DNA of 64,000 bases from Paraburkholderia antibiotica (GCF_012927125.1 NZ_JABBFZ010000012.1:1-64000); one strand, 5' to 3'. Positions 15,707 through 26,609 are shown, counted from the stretch's first letter. Numbers and translations: made by a program. Notes: generated by a model from the sequence alone, not told the origin.

Positions 15707-16189
15707 ATGAGCAGCTTCGACGATGCATTTACCGCGCTGATCGGCAATGAGGGCGGATATTCGAACAATCCGCGCGACCCTGGCGGCGAAACGATGTGGG
15801 GCATCACGGCGCGCGTCGCCCGCGCCAACGGCTATGCCGGCGCGATGAAGGCGTTGCCTCTGCAAACGGCCAAGGCCATCGCAAAACGCGAGTATTGGGA
15901 CCCTCTTTGTCTCGACCAGTTCGATGCGCGGATCGCTTTCCAGATGTTCGATGCGAACTACAACGGCGGTCCGACCGTGCGTTGGGCGCAGCAGGCGAGC
16001 GGCGTGCCCGTCGACGGCAAAATCAGCCCGCGTACCATCGATGCAATCAGGGCAACCGATCCCGTCGAATTCTGTCTGCGTTTCCTCGCATACCGGCTGA
16101 AGTATCTGACCGGGCTCAGGGCGTGGCCGACTTTCGGTCGCGGCTGGTCCGGCCGTATCGCCTCGAACATGCTGAAGGGGGGAAGCTGA
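15707..16189 (+). CDS. GH108 family muramidase (phage-type endolysin)
   Basis: 160 residues. The N-terminus FTALIGNEGGYSNNPRDPGG followed by TMWGIT is the catalytic segment of glycoside hydrolase 108 lysozymes, with Glu15 as the expected catalytic acid. The C-terminal part (about 90-160) fits the partner peptidoglycan-binding domain. It cleaves the glycan strands of peptidoglycan. There is no signal peptide, so release needs a holin or similar. The next gene begins one base after the stop and encodes a three-helix membrane protein. Together they resemble a phage lysis cassette left beside a tRNA gene, or a domesticated lysozyme. Confidence 0.88.
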   Translation: MSSFDDAFTALIGNEGGYSNNPRDPGGETMWGITARVARANGYAGAMKALPLQTAKAIAKREYWDPLCLDQFDARIAFQMFDANYNGGPTVRWAQQASGVPVDGKISPRTIDAIRATDPVEFCLRFLAYRLKYLTGLRAWPTFGRGWSGRIASNMLKGGS

Positions 16190-16190
16190 C

Positions 16191-16934
16191 ATGGATCAGA
16201 AGACACTCGGCGCGGAGCTGGCAAAGCTGGGGTTGCCGCTGCTCGGAGCAGCGTTGCCCGTGGCTGGCGGCATGGCTTTGGGCGCGGCGCTGGCGTCGAC
16301 GATCGATGCGCCGTCGGCGCAGCCCGACGATATTCTCGCAACCCTGAACGGCAATGCGCAGGCATTGGCGCAGGCAAAGCAGTTCGAGCTCACGCATCAG
16401 CAGGCGATGCTCAAGCTCACGATGGATGCGCAGACGGCACTATTGCGGGCCGAGGCGAGCGACCAGCAGGATGCGCGGCAGAGGGCGGTGTCGCTCGACG
16501 CGCTGTGGTGGATCGCGGCGCTCGTGCTCATCACGTTCGCGGTGATCATGGCGGCGGTGCTGGTCGGATCGTGGCGGCTGCTGCAATGGGGAATTACGAT
16601 CAAGGATGTGTCGGCGGTCGCGGCAATTTCGGGGCTGGTTGGGTCGATCGTCGGATATGTCGCGGCGAATGCGCATACGGTGATCAACTTTCTTTTCGGC
16701 GGATCGATGGGTAACGAAAAGAATTCGGCCGCGCTGGCGGAGAGCGTGCGAACGTCGACGCAGGCACTCGCGATGGGGAATGGCGCAAATTGGAGATTGG
16801 GTAGGGCGACGATGGCGGCGCGGCCGGCTGTGGTGGAGGATGCGGTTGGCGATGCCGATGTGGCGGCGACGGTGGTCGAGCAGGAGTATGGGCTGGCGCC
16901 GGGTGGGCAGGGGGAGGTTTATCGGGGGAGTTGA
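16191..16934 (+). CDS. Membrane protein, possible holin-like partner of the muramidase
   Basis: 247 residues with three hydrophobic segments (about 14-34, 104-128 and 138-165) separated by a charged, Gln/Ala-rich helical linker that may form a coiled coil (40-95). The C-terminal 80 residues are polar and low complexity. It starts one base after the muramidase stop, so translation is probably coupled. Phage holins are usually much smaller (60-150 residues), so this may instead be a 3TM holin-type or structural protein. The G-rich codon usage near the end suggests drift. Function inferred only from position and topology. Confidence 0.6.
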   Translation: MDQKTLGAELAKLGLPLLGAALPVAGGMALGAALASTIDAPSAQPDDILATLNGNAQALAQAKQFELTHQQAMLKLTMDAQTALLRAEASDQQDARQRAVSLDALWWIAALVLITFAVIMAAVLVGSWRLLQWGITIKDVSAVAAISGLVGSIVGYVAANAHTVINFLFGGSMGNEKNSAALAESVRTSTQALAMGNGANWRLGRATMAARPAVVEDAVGDADVAATVVEQEYGLAPGGQGEVYRGS

Positions 16935-17121
16935 GGGAGAGGGGAATTTCGATTCTTATGTCGCCACGTGCGCGCCTAAATCTCCGGTGAACCTACGAAT
17001 GCGATTCCCGTACGGCCGAACAGCGTCGGATTGTTCACGGCATGCAGCCACTGTGACGCGCTGAAAGAGATCGCTGCGCGTCTATCATCGCCTTCCGAAA
17101 CAGGATGCAGCGATTATCCGA

Positions 17122-17340
17122 TCACGCTGCCTTGGGATGCCTCTCATCTTTCGTATCTTGGAAGGCCAGCTTTTCGTCGACTTTCCGATCGAGGTTTGCC
17201 ACGCGCTCGATCAATTCCTTGAGCCTTACATTACCGTCGACGGCTTCCAGATAAATGGCCCGAAACATCCTGTCTGCGGTCTTTGGAATCTTGCCCTTCT
17301 TTTCCCATAGGGCGACAGTTTGCTGCGACCGGACGCGGAC
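17122..17340 (-). pseudogene. Remnant of an HTH transcriptional regulator
   Basis: The frame encodes QQTVALWEKKGKIPKTADRM and then a helical tail (ELIERVANLDRKV). This resembles the recognition helix and C-terminal half of YgiT/MqsA- or XRE-type antitoxin regulators, in which such a helix is followed by a RALYLE-type segment. The N-terminal zinc or HTH portion is missing: upstream the frame runs into the terminator of tRNA-Arg (17344-17379). The gene has thus lost its 5' part at a junction next to the tRNA. It is probably non-functional. The family call is tentative. Confidence 0.55.
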
Positions 17341-17343
17341 AAC

Positions 17344-17379
17344 AAAAAGCCCCGCAGCACAACGCACACGGGGCTTTTT
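17344..17379 (-). terminator. Terminator after tRNA-Arg
   Basis: AAAAAGCCCCG (17344-17354) pairs with CGGGGCTTTTT (17369-17379) around a 14-base loop. It works in either direction and lies 33 bases beyond the tRNA 3' end. Confidence 0.8.
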
Positions 17380-17412
17380 CTGGGCAATCTTGAGAGTAGC
17401 CGGGAAGCTATC

Positions 17413-17487
17413 TGGTCCCCCTGACAGGAATCGAACCTGTATCTAGCGCTTAGGAGGCACTTGTTCTATCCATTGAACTACAGGGAG
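17413..17487 (-). tRNA. tRNA-Arg (anticodon CCU)
   Basis: A 75-base gene including an encoded CCA. The acceptor arm CTCCCTG pairs with CAGGGGG; the D arm reads GTTCAATGGATAGAAC; the anticodon arm reads GTGCCTCCTAAGCGC with anticodon CCU; the T arm is ACAGG-TTCGATT-CCTGT. It decodes the rare AGG codon. Its 3' end faces a broken regulator and phage-like lysis genes, the usual arrangement for integration at a tRNA gene. Confidence 0.95.
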
Positions 17488-17742
17488 AGGACCGAACCGG
17501 ACAAATCCGCGGGGGCCAGGATAAAAGCCCAGATTCACCAGCGAGCGCAGAGTATATCAAACCCGCTTGAGCAAAAGGAGGGCCAAGGAAGCTGGAGAAC
17601 GGGCCTGCAAGCCCACGCCACCGATCACCCGCCCCACCCATCGAAACCCCACAAAAAACAAACGGCCCGACAGACATCGCCTGCCAGGCCGCGCAAATCA
17701 GACTACCCCACCGTCTAACGATCTAACGACGACAATCGCCGC

Positions 17743-17934
17743 TCAAAACTCCACCACCGCGAACTCCGCTTTACCCACGTCGCACAGCGGGCAGCGCCAG
17801 TCGTCCGGAATGGCCGCGAAGCGCGTGCCCGGCGCAATGCCTTCTTCGGGCAGGCCTTCTTCCTCGTTGTAGATCCAGCCGCAAATCAGGCAGACCCAGC
17901 TCTTGTATTCAGTCACTTCGATTACATCACTCAC
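17743..17934 (-). CDS. Rubredoxin
   Basis: 63 residues. Two knuckles, CLIC (Cys15, Cys18) and CPLC (Cys48, Cys51), bind one iron, and the core segments YKSWVCLICGWIYNEEEGLP and IPDDWRCP are diagnostic. It carries single electrons, classically to alkane hydroxylases or to peroxide and superoxide-detoxifying enzymes; no such partner is adjacent. I start at the GTG at 17934, preceded by GAGAGAG at about eight bases, which fits the family length. Extension to 18006 would add 24 unconserved residues. Confidence 0.93.
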   Translation of the reverse strand: MSDVIEVTEYKSWVCLICGWIYNEEEGLPEEGIAPGTRFAAIPDDWRCPLCDVGKAEFAVVEF

Positions 17935-18249
17935 GACACACACTCTCTCTTCAATGCAATGGCCGGCTCGGTCTGCCCCTTTTTGGGGCAGTGCGGCGAC
18001 CTGCAATATTACCGGAATTTGTCAAATGCACTTTGAATCGCCGAGGCGACGCCGTTCCAGCGCCCCGTCAGGCGCTCACGCCCAACGCAGTCCCGGACGA
18101 GGCTCGTCACACACAGCGTGTATGCTTTGATTCGCACCTCGTTTATTAGACAAGCCCGTCGCGCGCGTCGCAGGCTTTGCGACGATCGGTCTCAGCCGGG
18201 CGTGTTGGCGGGCTCGCTTAGCAAGCTTGTGTTCCCAAAGGAGAAAACG

Positions 18250-18651
18250 ATGTTGAAAAACAAATGGTTGGCTGGCATCGCGGCGGCAGGTCTGATCGCC
18301 ATGTCGGGCGCGGCGCAGGCCGCGAGCGTGTCTTTCGTGCAGCCGGCGGACGGTGCTACCGTCAGCAATCCGGTGCACGTCGTGTTCGGTCTCGACGGCA
18401 TGAAGATCGCCCCGGCCGGCACGATGACCGAGGGCACCGGCCATCATCATCTGCTGATCGACGGCAAGCCGCTGCCGAAGGGCGAGGTCATCCCCGCGAA
18501 CGACAAGTCGCTCCACTTCGGCAAAGGCCAGACCGAAACCGACCTGACGCTGCCGCCGGGCGACCACACGCTGACGCTGCAATTCGGCGACGGCGCGCAT
18601 CGTTCGTATGGGCCGGAACTGAGCAAGACGATCACCGTGCACGTGAAGTGA
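18250..18651 (+). CDS. DUF4399 periplasmic protein
   Basis: 133 residues: signal peptide (MLKNKWLAGIAAAGLIAM, cleavage after AQA near 24), then a domain with SFVQPADGATVSNPVHVVFG, the His cluster GTGHHHLLIDGKPLPKG and DHTLTLQFGDGAHRSYGP. These are typical of DUF4399 proteins, small beta-rich periplasmic proteins of unknown role. The three His in a row suggest metal binding, which is inference. ATG at 18250 is preceded by AAAGGAG. It is transcribed in the same direction as the ABC-F gene, with a gap of about 160 bases that contains a promoter. Confidence 0.9.
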   Translation: MLKNKWLAGIAAAGLIAMSGAAQAASVSFVQPADGATVSNPVHVVFGLDGMKIAPAGTMTEGTGHHHLLIDGKPLPKGEVIPANDKSLHFGKGQTETDLTLPPGDHTLTLQFGDGAHRSYGPELSKTITVHVK

Positions 18652-18766
18652 CGTAGCCACTGTTCGCACAAGCGGGGCGGGCGCAAGCGCGTCGCCGGCC
18701 CCACGAGCCCCGCCAGCAACACCCCCCTCATCCCGCCAAAGCACCGAGCCTCCCCCGCGCGCCCGG

Positions 18767-18772
18767 TACAAT
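18767..18772 (+). promoter_or_regulatory. -10 box ahead of the ABC-F gene
   Basis: TACAAT preceded by CCGG gives a predicted start near 18779. That lies downstream of the first possible ATG (18771) and so supports translation from the second, at 18810. No good -35 is visible. Confidence 0.4.
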
Positions 18773-18809
18773 GGGCAGTTCCGACTCATCGCCGTCTTCT
18801 CCCATTCCC

Positions 18810-20744
<1,935 letters not shown>

Positions 20745-20887
20745 TGGGCGTCGGGCATTGCGGCGCGGTTTGTCCATGCGTCGCAATGCATGCTTGCTCG
20801 GAGCAAGTTCGAGTCGAGCGGCTCAAGCGACTCAAGCGGGCAGTGATCTGAACGGCCTACGCAACCCAGTCAGTCCGGGCGGTTCAA

Positions 20888-20937
20888 GCGGCGTAGGCAG
20901 CCCAGACGGGCTACGCCGCCCAAACAGCCTGGGCGGC
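20888..20937. repeat. Two overlapping, mutually exclusive hairpins
   Basis: Hairpin A pairs GCGGCGT (20888-20894) with ACGCCGC (20913-20919), with AGCCC/GGGCT extending the stem. Hairpin B pairs GCCGCCCA (20915-20922) with TGGGCGGC (20930-20937). They share 20915-20919, so only one can form at a time. Confidence 0.5.
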
Positions 20938-21342
20938 ACAAAAAGAAACAGAAAACGCCGCCTTGCCTCAATTGTTTCCTGCGTCTATCAACGCGTGCCA
21001 TGCCACGAACATCGCGCCTGCGCACGCTCGTGCGGTTTCGCCTACGCAGGCGATGCGACGGCGCATCGCGCGCGTAAGCCGGCCTCGCGCCGCGGTCTTC
21101 AAATGCCCGCCGCGCCTTGTCCAGACGGCCAATTCCCGCAGGGGTCAATTGCCGCCGTGATCGAAATCAGTACAATACCCCGCGAACAGGCTTCCCCAGC
21201 GGGCTCTGCGGCCGCGTCCCGCTCGCGAGTTCGCCGCCGGGAAGCCGTGCGACAAAACAGCTTGCCCGCACTGCGGGCATCTCACCTAACTCTGTTGTTT
21301 CGTTTCGCTTTTTTTGAAAACTCAACGCTTTGTCCACGGACC

Positions 21343-21363
21343 TGTCCACAGGACCTGTGGACA
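21343..21363. promoter_or_regulatory. Perfect inverted repeat ahead of parE
   Basis: TGTCCACAGG and CCTGTGGACA flank a single A. An outer TTGTCCAC (21330-21337) can also pair with GTGGACAA (21357-21364). It lies 27 bases before the parE ATG. The half-sites resemble DnaA boxes (TTATCCACA) with one or two changes. Confidence 0.55.
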
Positions 21364-21390
21364 ACGACGAACCGACGCACCGAGTCAATC

Positions 21391-23376
21391 ATGTCTACGA
21401 AAAAGCCAAACGCCGCCTATAGCGAAGCGTCGATCAAGGTGTTGAAGGGTCTGGAGCCGGTCAAGCAACGGCCCGGCATGTACACCCGCACCGAAAATCC
21501 CCTGCACATCATCCAGGAAGTCATCGATAACGCGTCGGACGAAGCCCTTGGCGGCTACGGCCGGCAAATCACCGTCACGTTGCACGCGGACCATTCGGTC
21601 TCGGTCGAGGACGACGGTCGCGGCATTCCGTTCGGCCTGCATCCGGAAGAAGGCGTGCCGGTCGTCGAAATCGTTTTCACGCGCCTGCACGCGGGCGGCA
21701 AGTTCGATAAAGCCGCCGGCGGCGCCTACACGTTCTCGGGCGGTCTGCACGGTGTCGGCGTATCGGTCACCAACGCGCTGTCCACGCGCCTCGACGTCAC
21801 CGTGTGGCGCGACGGCAAGATCGCCGAACTGAGTTTCGCGCACGGCGACGTCGCGAAACCGCTCGAAGTACGAGCGGCTGCGAAGGGCGACAAGAAATCC
21901 GGCACGCGCGTGACCGCGTGGGCCGATCCGAAATACTTCGACTCGCCAAACCTGCCGCTCGGCGAATTGCAGCGTCTGCTGCGCTCGAAGGCGGTGCTGC
22001 TGCCGGGCGTCGAAGTTACGCTCGTCAACGAGAAAACCGGCGAGCAGCAAAGCTGGAAATACGAAGACGGTCTGCGCGGCTATCTGCTCGAAGGCATGAA
22101 CGGCAGCGATCTGCTGATCCCGCTGTTCGAGGGCGAGCGCTACGCGGAAAGCTCGCGCGCGAGCGAAGAGACCTTCGCCGAGGGCGAGGGCGCCGCATGG
22201 GTGGTCGCGTGGAGCGAGGAAGGGCCGCTCACACGCGAGTCGTACGTGAACCTGATTCCGACGCCCGCGGGCGGCACGCACGAGTCGGGTTTGCGCGACG
22301 GCCTGTTCCAGGCGGTCAAGAGCTTCGTCGAGTTGCACAATCTGCAGCCGAAGGGCGTGAAGCTGCTCGCCGAAGACGTGTTCGCGCGCGTGTCGTTCGT
22401 GCTGTCGGCGAAGGTGCTCGATCCGCAGTTTCAAGGGCAGATCAAGGAGCGTCTGAATAGCCGCGATGCGGTGAAGCTGGTGTCGTCGTTCGCGCGGCCG
22501 GCGCTCGAATTGTGGCTGAACCAGCACGTCGAGCACGGCAAGAAACTCGCGGACCTCGTGATCAAGCAGGCGCAGGCGCGTACGCGCGCGGGCCAGAAGG
22601 TCGAAAAGCGCAAGAGTTCGGGCGTGGCCGTGCTGCCGGGCAAGCTGACCGATTGCGAATCGACGGAAATCGCGCGCAATGAGCTCTTCCTCGTCGAGGG
22701 CGACTCGGCGGGCGGCTCCGCGAAGATGGGCCGCGACAAGGAGTACCAGGCAATCCTGCCGCTGCGCGGCAAGGTGTTGAATACGTGGGAAACCGAGCGC
22801 GATCGCCTGTTTGCCAACAACGAAGTGCACGACATCTCGGTGGCGATCGGCGTCGATCCGCATAGCCCGGACGACACCGTCGATCTGTCGAATCTGCGCT
22901 ACGGCAAGATCTGCATTCTGTCGGACGCGGACGTCGACGGCTCGCACATCCAGGTGCTGCTGCTCACGCTGTTCTTCAAGCATTTCCCGCAGCTGATCGA
23001 GCGCGGTCATGTGTGCGTCGCGCGCCCGCCGCTGTTTCGCGTCGACGCGCCGGCGCGTGGCAAGAAGCCCGCGCAGAAGCTGTATGCGCTCGACGAGGGC
23101 GAACTCGAAGCGATTCTCGACAAGCTGCGCAAGGACGGTGTGCGCGACAGCCAGTGGTCGATCAGCCGCTTCAAGGGCCTCGGCGAAATGAGCGCGGAAC
23201 AGCTGTGGGACACGACGATGAATCCCGACACGCGCCGTTTGCAACCGGTTGCACTCGGCGAGCTGGACTACGACGCCACCGTCGCGCGCATGACGATGCT
23301 GATGGGCAAGGGCGAAGCGGCGTCGCGCCGCAGCTGGCTCGAAGAAAAGGGCAACGAAGTGGAAGCGGATATCTGA
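21391..23376 (+). CDS. parE: DNA topoisomerase IV subunit B
   Basis: 661 residues. The GHKL ATPase part has the QRPGMYTRT loop, EVIDNASDEA with the catalytic Glu, and DDGRGIP; the TOPRIM part has LFLVEGDSAGGSAKMGRD, LPLRGKVLNTWE and DADVDGSHI. With ParC it decatenates daughter chromosomes and relaxes supercoils using ATP. Length and motifs favour ParE over GyrB, which is about 800 residues in this group. ATG at 21391 (MSTKKPNAAYSE) by homology. It lies directly upstream of parC (64-base gap), so the two subunits are made together. Confidence 0.97.
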   Translation: MSTKKPNAAYSEASIKVLKGLEPVKQRPGMYTRTENPLHIIQEVIDNASDEALGGYGRQITVTLHADHSVSVEDDGRGIPFGLHPEEGVPVVEIVFTRLHAGGKFDKAAGGAYTFSGGLHGVGVSVTNALSTRLDVTVWRDGKIAELSFAHGDVAKPLEVRAAAKGDKKSGTRVTAWADPKYFDSPNLPLGELQRLLRSKAVLLPGVEVTLVNEKTGEQQSWKYEDGLRGYLLEGMNGSDLLIPLFEGERYAESSRASEETFAEGEGAAWVVAWSEEGPLTRESYVNLIPTPAGGTHESGLRDGLFQAVKSFVELHNLQPKGVKLLAEDVFARVSFVLSAKVLDPQFQGQIKERLNSRDAVKLVSSFARPALELWLNQHVEHGKKLADLVIKQAQARTRAGQKVEKRKSSGVAVLPGKLTDCESTEIARNELFLVEGDSAGGSAKMGRDKEYQAILPLRGKVLNTWETERDRLFANNEVHDISVAIGVDPHSPDDTVDLSNLRYGKICILSDADVDGSHIQVLLLTLFFKHFPQLIERGHVCVARPPLFRVDAPARGKKPAQKLYALDEGELEAILDKLRKDGVRDSQWSISRFKGLGEMSAEQLWDTTMNPDTRRLQPVALGELDYDATVARMTMLMGKGEAASRRSWLEEKGNEVEADI

Positions 23377-23440
23377 GCGCGCAACACGCGCGCCATGCCC
23401 GCAGACGACACTTCAAGCCAAACACGGATACGGAATCTAG

Positions 23441-25762
23441 ATGGACGACGATAACTCTCTCGACCTTTTCAACGAGCCGCCGCCGGACGGCGACGTGCTG
23501 ACGCTCGGCAACTACGCGGAGCGCGCGTACCTCGAGTACGCGGTCAGCGTGGTCAAGGGCCGCGCGCTGCCGGACGTCTGCGACGGCCAGAAGCCGGTGC
23601 AGCGCCGCATCCTGTTCGCGATGAACGAGATGGGCCTCGGCGACAACGCGAAGCCGGTCAAGTCGGCGCGCGTGGTCGGCGACGTGCTCGGTAAGTACCA
23701 CCCGCACGGCGACCAGTCCGCGTACGACGCACTCGTGCGTCTCGCGCAGGACTTTTCGATGCGCTATCCGCTGATCGACGGTCAGGGCAACTTCGGCTCG
23801 CGCGACGGCGACGGCGCGGCGGCGATGCGCTACACCGAAGCGCGTCTGACGCCGATCGCGAAGCTGCTGCTCGACGAGATCGATCAGGGCACCGTCGATT
23901 TCATGCCGAACTACGACGGCTCGTTCGAGGAGCCGAAGGTGCTGCCCGCGCGTCTGCCGTTCGTGCTGCTGAATGGCGCGTCGGGTATCGCGGTCGGTCT
24001 CGCGACGGAAATTCCGTCGCACAACCTGCGCGAAGTCGCGGGTGCGGCGGTCGCGCTGATCCGCAATCCGAAGCTCACGCACGCGGAATTGATGCAGCTG
24101 GTGCCGGGTCCGGATTTCCCGGGCGGCGGCCAGATCATTTCGAGCGAAGCGGAAATCGCCGCCGCGTACGAAACCGGCCGCGGCAGCCTGAAGGTGCGCG
24201 CGCGCTGGAAGATCGAGGAACTCGCGCGCGGCCAGTGGCAGCTCGTGATCACCGAACTGCCGCCAAACACGGCCGCGCAGAAGGTGCTCGAGGAAATCGA
24301 GGAACAGACCAATCCGAAGATCAAGCTCGGCAAGAAGGCGCTGACGCCCGAGCAGTTGCAGACCAAACAGACGCTGCTCGCGCTCGTCGACGCGGTGCGC
24401 GACGAATCGGGCAAGGACGCGCCGGTGCGTCTCGTGTTCGAGCCGAAGTCGAGCCGCATCGATCAGACCGAGTTCGTCAACACGCTGCTCGCGCATACGA
24501 GCCTCGAATCGAACGCGCCGCTGAACATGGTGATGGTCGGCGGCGACGGCCGGCCGCGTCAGAAGGGCCTCGGCGAAATCCTGCACGAGTGGATCGCGTT
24601 CCGCTTCACGACGGTCACGCGCCGCACGCGGCATCGTCTGTCGAAGGTCGACGACCGGATCCATATTCTCGAAGGCCGGATGATCGTCTTCCTGAATATC
24701 GACGAAGTCATCCGCATCATTCGCGAATCGGACGAGCCGAAGGTCGCGCTGATGGCCGCCTTCGGTCTGTCCGAGCGCCAGGCCGAAGATATTCTGGAAA
24801 TCCGTCTGCGTCAGTTGGCGCGGCTCGAGAAGATCAAGATCGAGAAGGAGCTGGCCGAACTGCGCGACGAGAAGGCGAAGCTCGAAGAACTGCTCGGCAG
24901 CGAATCGGCGATGAAGCGCCTGCTGATCAAGGAAATCGATGCCGACGCGAAGCAGTACGGCGACGAGCGCCGCACGCTGATCCAGCAGGAAAAGCGCGCG
25001 ACCTTCGAAGCGCGCGTGGTCGACGAACCGGTCACGGTGGTGGTGTCGCAGAAAGGCTGGGTGCGCGCGCTGAAGGGCCACGGGCTCGACGCGGCCGGCT
25101 TCACCTTCAAGGCCGGCGACGGCCTGTACGCGGCGTTCCAATGCCGCACGCCGGACACGCTGATCGCGTGGGGCAGCAATGGTCGCGTTTATTCGGTCTC
25201 AGTCGCGCAACTGCCGGGCGGGCGCGGCGACGGTGTGCCGGTCACGTCGCTGATCGAACTCGAATCGGGCAGCCATCTGATGCACTACTACGCGGCGTCG
25301 GCGGATCAGGCGCTGCTGCTCGCATCGAGCAACGGTTTCGGCTTTATCGCGAAGGTCGGCGACATGGTGAGCCGCGTGAAGGCCGGCAAGTCGTTCATGA
25401 CGATCGACGCAGGCGCCGCGCCGCTCGCGCCGATGCCGATGTTGCCGGATGCGGCGCAGGTCGCGTGTCTGTCGTCGGGCGGGCGTCTGCTGGTGTTTGG
25501 CCTCGACGAGATGAAGACGCTGTCGGGCGGCGGGCGTGGCGTCACGCTGATGGCGCTCGACGACAAGGAGACGCTCGCGCAGGCGCTCGCGATCAGCAAG
25601 GCCGGCGTGATGCTGATCGGCACGCGCCGTGGCGGCCGCGTCGACGAAGAGAAGCTCGCCGGTGCCGATCTTGCTGCGCATGTCGGCAAGCGTGCCCGCA
25701 AGGGACGCGCGCCTGAGAGCAAGATGAAGCTCGACGGCATGCGTCCGATCCTGCCGGCCTGA
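23441..25762 (+). CDS. parC: DNA topoisomerase IV subunit A
   Basis: 773 residues. The breakage-reunion domain carries the catalytic Tyr131 (AAMRYTEARLTP) and the quinolone-determining segment KYHPHGDQSAYD (85-96). The C-terminal beta-propeller follows from about 520. Relative to E. coli ParC, the Ser80 position is Gln92 and the Glu84 position is Asp96; both sites matter for fluoroquinolone binding. Forms the A2B2 topoisomerase IV with ParE, encoded immediately upstream. A hairpin (25766-25791) follows within a few bases of the stop. Confidence 0.97.
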   Translation: MDDDNSLDLFNEPPPDGDVLTLGNYAERAYLEYAVSVVKGRALPDVCDGQKPVQRRILFAMNEMGLGDNAKPVKSARVVGDVLGKYHPHGDQSAYDALVRLAQDFSMRYPLIDGQGNFGSRDGDGAAAMRYTEARLTPIAKLLLDEIDQGTVDFMPNYDGSFEEPKVLPARLPFVLLNGASGIAVGLATEIPSHNLREVAGAAVALIRNPKLTHAELMQLVPGPDFPGGGQIISSEAEIAAAYETGRGSLKVRARWKIEELARGQWQLVITELPPNTAAQKVLEEIEEQTNPKIKLGKKALTPEQLQTKQTLLALVDAVRDESGKDAPVRLVFEPKSSRIDQTEFVNTLLAHTSLESNAPLNMVMVGGDGRPRQKGLGEILHEWIAFRFTTVTRRTRHRLSKVDDRIHILEGRMIVFLNIDEVIRIIRESDEPKVALMAAFGLSERQAEDILEIRLRQLARLEKIKIEKELAELRDEKAKLEELLGSESAMKRLLIKEIDADAKQYGDERRTLIQQEKRATFEARVVDEPVTVVVSQKGWVRALKGHGLDAAGFTFKAGDGLYAAFQCRTPDTLIAWGSNGRVYSVSVAQLPGGRGDGVPVTSLIELESGSHLMHYYAASADQALLLASSNGFGFIAKVGDMVSRVKAGKSFMTIDAGAAPLAPMPMLPDAAQVACLSSGGRLLVFGLDEMKTLSGGGRGVTLMALDDKETLAQALAISKAGVMLIGTRRGGRVDEEKLAGADLAAHVGKRARKGRAPESKMKLDGMRPILPA

Positions 25763-25765
25763 TTC

Positions 25766-25791
25766 GCGTCATTTTTGACAAAATTTGACGC
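25766..25791. terminator. Hairpin after parC
   Basis: GCGTCA and TGACGC pair, with an inner ATTTT/AAAAT around TGAC. There is no T run after it, so termination would be weak; it may protect the mRNA end. Confidence 0.4.
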
Positions 25792-26067
25792 TGTAAAACG
25801 GCGTGCGCCTGCTAGCATGCGGGGCGCTCGCCGGTTGTCGCAAAAAAGTCTGTCGCGAAGAAGGGGTAGGGCAACAAGAGGTAACAAGAGGCAACAGCGG
25901 GGAGCGACGGGCGTCGCGGCGAGGTAGTCGGGCCGCGATCAGAACGACAAAAATACGGCGCGATACCGCCGGATATCCGGAACTGCATGCACAGCGCATG
26001 GTCGAACGCGCTCAGTAGCCGCTGGCAAAGTGTGCTGAACGGTGCGGCGTCGGGAGAGGAAAACTAT

Positions 26068-26526
26068 ATGGGCAAGGCTATCGAGGTCGCGCTTTTTCTG
26101 CATCTGCTCGGGGTGGCGGTGTGGGTGGGCGGCATGGTGTTCGCGCATTTCTGTCTGCGCCCGGCGCTCGGCGATCTGTCGCCGCAGTTGCGCCTGCCGT
26201 TGTGGGAGTCGGTATTCGGCCGCTTCTTCAACTGGGTCGGCGTTTCGGTGCTGGTGATCCTGATTAGCGGCGGCTTTCTGCTGATGCAATTCGGCGGCGG
26301 TCACGCGAGCTGGCCGCTGCATGCGATGGCCGGCCTCGGCATCGTGATGATGCTGATCTTCGGGCATATCCGCTTCGCGGTCTTTCCGCGCATCCGTCGC
26401 GCGGTGCAGGCCCAGAAGTGGCCCGACGGCGCGCAGGCAGTTGGTACGGTGCGTCGCCTGGTGCTGATCAATCTGGTGCTTGGCGTCGTGACGATCGGCG
26501 TCGCGGTGCTGTCGCGCGGGTTCTGA
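26068..26526 (+). CDS. CopD-like four-helix membrane protein
   Basis: 152 residues, nearly all hydrophobic: four transmembrane helices, with conserved His in the first (ALFLHLLGVAVWVGG), a Leu-rich second, HAMAGLGIVMMLIFGH in the third, and LINLVLGVVTIGVAV in the last. This is the pattern of the CopD/DUF2269-type copper-resistance membrane domain, where paired His and Met could bind copper or haem. It is shorter than full CopD. ATG at 26068 follows GGGAGAGG. It is convergent with the ChrA-type transporter gene. The copper role is inference from family resemblance. Confidence 0.8.
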   Translation: MGKAIEVALFLHLLGVAVWVGGMVFAHFCLRPALGDLSPQLRLPLWESVFGRFFNWVGVSVLVILISGGFLLMQFGGGHASWPLHAMAGLGIVMMLIFGHIRFAVFPRIRRAVQAQKWPDGAQAVGTVRRLVLINLVLGVVTIGVAVLSRGF

Positions 26527-26609
26527 TTTTCGGCGTCATTCAGCGGGCGCGTTGCGGGTCTTACGAGGCTCGCAACTCAACTCAATACGTCACGCTTCGT
26601 CATGCCTGG

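Larger units (their letters stand above)
20745..21390. other. 646-base region upstream of parE with strong dyads
   Basis: No gene is supported; an in-frame extension of parE runs back through it but reads as low-complexity. It holds two overlapping GC-rich hairpins (20888-20937) and an inverted repeat just before parE (21343-21363), both listed. A long T-rich stretch lies at 21290-21320. Confidence 0.5.

Noticed and set aside
17450..17720. Small frames around tRNA-Arg
   Set aside because: They overlap the tRNA or have no ribosome site or domain.
20758..21390. N-terminal extension of ParE
   Set aside because: The added residues are low-complexity and the conserved ParE start lies at 21391.
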